This document shows, in pieces, positions 26,779 to 27,898 of a DNA stretch of 27,898 bases. Position numbers and translations under genes: made by a program. Origin of the DNA: Candidatus Adlerbacteria bacterium (GTDB lineage: Bacteria; Patescibacteriota; Minisyncoccia; Phycocordibacterales; SBAW01); contig CAIJVL010000068.1 in NCBI GenBank assembly GCA_903824155.1, forward strand, positions 1 through 27,898, read 5' to 3'. The notes beneath the pieces are model-generated. The model was not told where the DNA came from. It searched no databases and was given only the letters and a program-made list of their open reading frames with translations. Position 1 is the first letter of the stretch. Each line of letters starts with the position of its first letter.

Positions 26779-27270
26779 ATGCCCGAAGAAGAACAATCAA
26801 TTTCTTGGGAGGTGCTCACCCACGTGCACCGCGATCGCACCAACGACTGGTATTGGGCGCTGGGTTTATCGGCTGTAGTAGCGGCCGGCCTTTCGATCTG
26901 GCTGGGCAATCTTTTGTTCGGCATATTAATACTGCTGTGCGCCGGCTCTATCGGCGCACTGGCCATGCGCGGTCCGCGAGAGCATAGCGTTGAGATCAAC
27001 TCACGCGGGATATCGGTAGACGGCACGCTGTACCCGTACCGTTCATTAAAATCATTTTGGGTCGACTACGGTGACGATGTATCCCTGCCTGCCGGCAGGC
27101 AGGCGCGCCTCTACATTACGACCGGCGGCATCATTACGCCGCACTTGGTTCTGCCGTTAGACGACCAGCAGCACGCACAAGCGGTGCACGCCTATCTTGA
27201 GACGCGCCTCAACGAAGTTGAGCAAGAGCCGCACATAGGCGAGCACATCGCCCACCTGTTGGGGTTGTAA
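26779..27270 (+). CDS. DUF5673-like membrane protein with an in-frame palindromic insertion
   Basis: The 163-residue protein has a soluble N-terminus (ISWEVLTHVHRDRTNDWYWA), two close transmembrane helices (about 24-40 and 42-62) and a PH-like C-terminal domain (VEINSRGISVDGTLYPYRSL, KSFWVDYGDD, then ARLYITTGGIITPHLVLPLD). The layout resembles DUF5673 proteins of this bacterial group. Codons 102-109 (SLPAGRQA) come from a palindromic element at 27083-27104, between DYGDDV and RLYITT, where a beta-hairpin turn would be expected. The protein remains in frame. Function is unknown. TATACT lies 9 nt before the ATG. Confidence 0.8.
   Translation: MPEEEQSISWEVLTHVHRDRTNDWYWALGLSAVVAAGLSIWLGNLLFGILILLCAGSIGALAMRGPREHSVEINSRGISVDGTLYPYRSLKSFWVDYGDDVSLPAGRQARLYITTGGIITPHLVLPLDDQQHAQAVHAYLETRLNEVEQEPHIGEHIAHLLGL
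27083..27104. repeat. Palindromic element inside a coding gene
   Basis: CCTGCCTGCC followed by GGCAGGCAGG is a perfect 20-bp palindrome (27084-27103). It is homologous to the two copies at 18523-18604 and is read in frame as LPAGRQA. This is comparable in behaviour to Rickettsia palindromic elements. Confidence 0.88.
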
Positions 27271-27295
27271 ACTTTTTAAAAAAAGAGACACAAAA

Positions 27296-27318
27296 AGCCC
27301 CGCGTTTTACGCGGGGCT
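27296..27318. terminator. Bidirectional terminator between convergent genes
   Basis: AGCCCCGCGT pairs with ACGCGGGGCT around TTT. The better U-tract (TTTTTG) follows on the minus strand, after the 50-residue microprotein. On the plus strand it follows the DUF5673-like gene. Confidence 0.85.
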
Positions 27319-27331
27319 GCTTTGAATTTTT

Positions 27332-27484
27332 TCACCATCCCAAAAAGAGATGGAGAAAAGGATAAAGCATTGCCAGAATAAACAGAATGGTTAGCACTGT
27401 CCCTGGCCACATGCTTTTATCGCCTGGTATTTGCTTTAGGATGTACCAGATCGATCCATCATCAGCATCTTGATCATATTTCAT
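27332..27484 (-). CDS. 50-residue membrane microprotein
   Basis: The minus strand from the ATG at 27484 reads MKYDQDADDGSIWYILKQIP, then GDKSMW and a C-terminal transmembrane helix (PGTVLTILFILAMLYPFLHL) ending FLGW. AAGAGGAA lies 6-8 nt before the ATG, a clear Shine-Dalgarno site. It starts 18 nt after the stop of the upstream membrane gene and is closed by the terminator at 27296-27318, so it is probably the second gene of a two-gene operon. Family unknown. Confidence 0.68.
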   Translation of the reverse strand: MKYDQDADDGSIWYILKQIPGDKSMWPGTVLTILFILAMLYPFLHLFLGW

Positions 27485-27502
27485 CTTCTATTCCTCTTGA
27501 GC

Positions 27503-27898
27503 TCAGTGAGAGCGGATTGTGGCCCATAGTCCCAAAACCACGAAGCCTACACACATGCTTCCTAGTACGAAGATTCCAATTCTCATGATACCTGAAATAC
27601 GGTGAAAAATCTTTGTAGAACCTAATCTCGTCTTCAGCGACTCAAAAATTCCTTCTTGGATATCCAACCGCACTTCAATGATTGATCCGCGAATTATAAT
27701 TGCACTTGTCTGCAACATTATACCTCGTTCAATACTGCGAAGGCCGATTAATACGCCCACTGCGAAGACAGATACGATGGTTGCGGTATAAGGATCTATA
27801 TTTAAGGCAACCCCATAATGCCAAAGACGCACAATTTCTTTGAAGGGTAATGCGGTGCGGTAAGAACTAAACAGCGCTCCTAAAATTGAAAGGGCTGC
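27503..27898 (-). CDS. Membrane protein, C-terminal part (runs off window)
   Basis: The frame is open to the window edge: reading in from 27898 gives AALSILGALFSSYRTALPFK, then EIVRLWHYGVALNIDPYTAT. It is therefore a partial gene of at least 131 codons, not a 109-residue ORF starting at the GTG at 27832. Two transmembrane helices are visible (TIVSVFAVGVLIGLRSI and IGIFVLGSMCVGFVVLGLWA), with a short beta-like segment between them (IIIRGSIIEVRLDIQEGIFE). I do not recognise the family. The microprotein gene follows on the same strand. Confidence 0.6.
   Translation of the reverse strand, partial: AALSILGALFSSYRTALPFKEIVRLWHYGVALNIDPYTATIVSVFAVGVLIGLRSIERGIMLQTSAIIIRGSIIEVRLDIQEGIFESLKTRLGSTKIFHRISGIMRIGIFVLGSMCVGFVVLGLWATIRSH

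Overview
The window looks like a compact, roughly 50% GC chromosome segment from a Candidate Phyla Radiation bacterium (Patescibacteria, most likely a Parcubacteria lineage). This rests on gene content and style, not on a marker phylogeny. The signs are many small membrane proteins of families common in that group (DUF2914-, DUF475-, DUF2127-, DUF5673-, DUF1003- and SPW-like), a secE-nusG-rplK block without rplA behind it, few Shine-Dalgarno sequences, many start codons 6-8 nt after a -10 box (apparent leaderless mRNAs), and in-frame palindromic elements encoding LPAGRQA.

Layout. 1-5125 is a thymidylate and one-carbon block: CYTH protein, dcd, thyA and glyA on the minus strand, folA divergent from CYTH, and folB convergent with folA. 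Dcd, ThyA, GlyA and DHFR together cover dUMP supply, methylation and recycling of the folate cofactor. glyA and folB share a nearly identical promoter-plus-leader in which a hairpin covers the start codon. 5206-6864 holds a small secreted protein between two terminators, then rplK, nusG and secE. 6877-9448 carries envelope genes: SIMPL protein, DsbA-like thioredoxin, MscL and a DUF1003-like protein. 9511-12931 holds an SDR, an SH3-L,D-transpeptidase, a C39-like peptidase, a membrane protein and a cupin.

13071-15274 is a two-gene signalling operon: a soluble PAS histidine kinase with a long N-terminal stalk of 21-residue repeats, and a single-domain response regulator. Directly behind it (15354-17415) lies an island that differs from its surroundings. 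Three 96-bp direct repeats, diverging mainly at third codon positions of a shared reading frame, separate modules of small genes that have strong sigma70-type promoters, good Shine-Dalgarno sites and their own terminators. Short CCTAACG / CGTTAGG inverted motifs mark the module edges. I regard this cassette-like array as the best candidate for something undescribed.

17463-23654 carries a TIG-domain protein, DUF475, rplS, RluA-like and CapA-like proteins, a CmoA-like methyltransferase and an ICMT-like membrane methyltransferase, with tRNAs His(GTG), Leu(GAG), Val(TAC) and Arg(TCT). 23704-27898 has DUF2127, a stand-alone MetG-C-like tRNA-binding domain, ruvX, an SPW protein, tRNA-Ser(TGA), a secreted fibronectin-III protein, a DUF5673-like protein interrupted by a palindromic element, a 50-residue membrane microprotein and a partial membrane gene at the edge. 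No CRISPR array, transposase, integrase or reverse transcriptase was seen.
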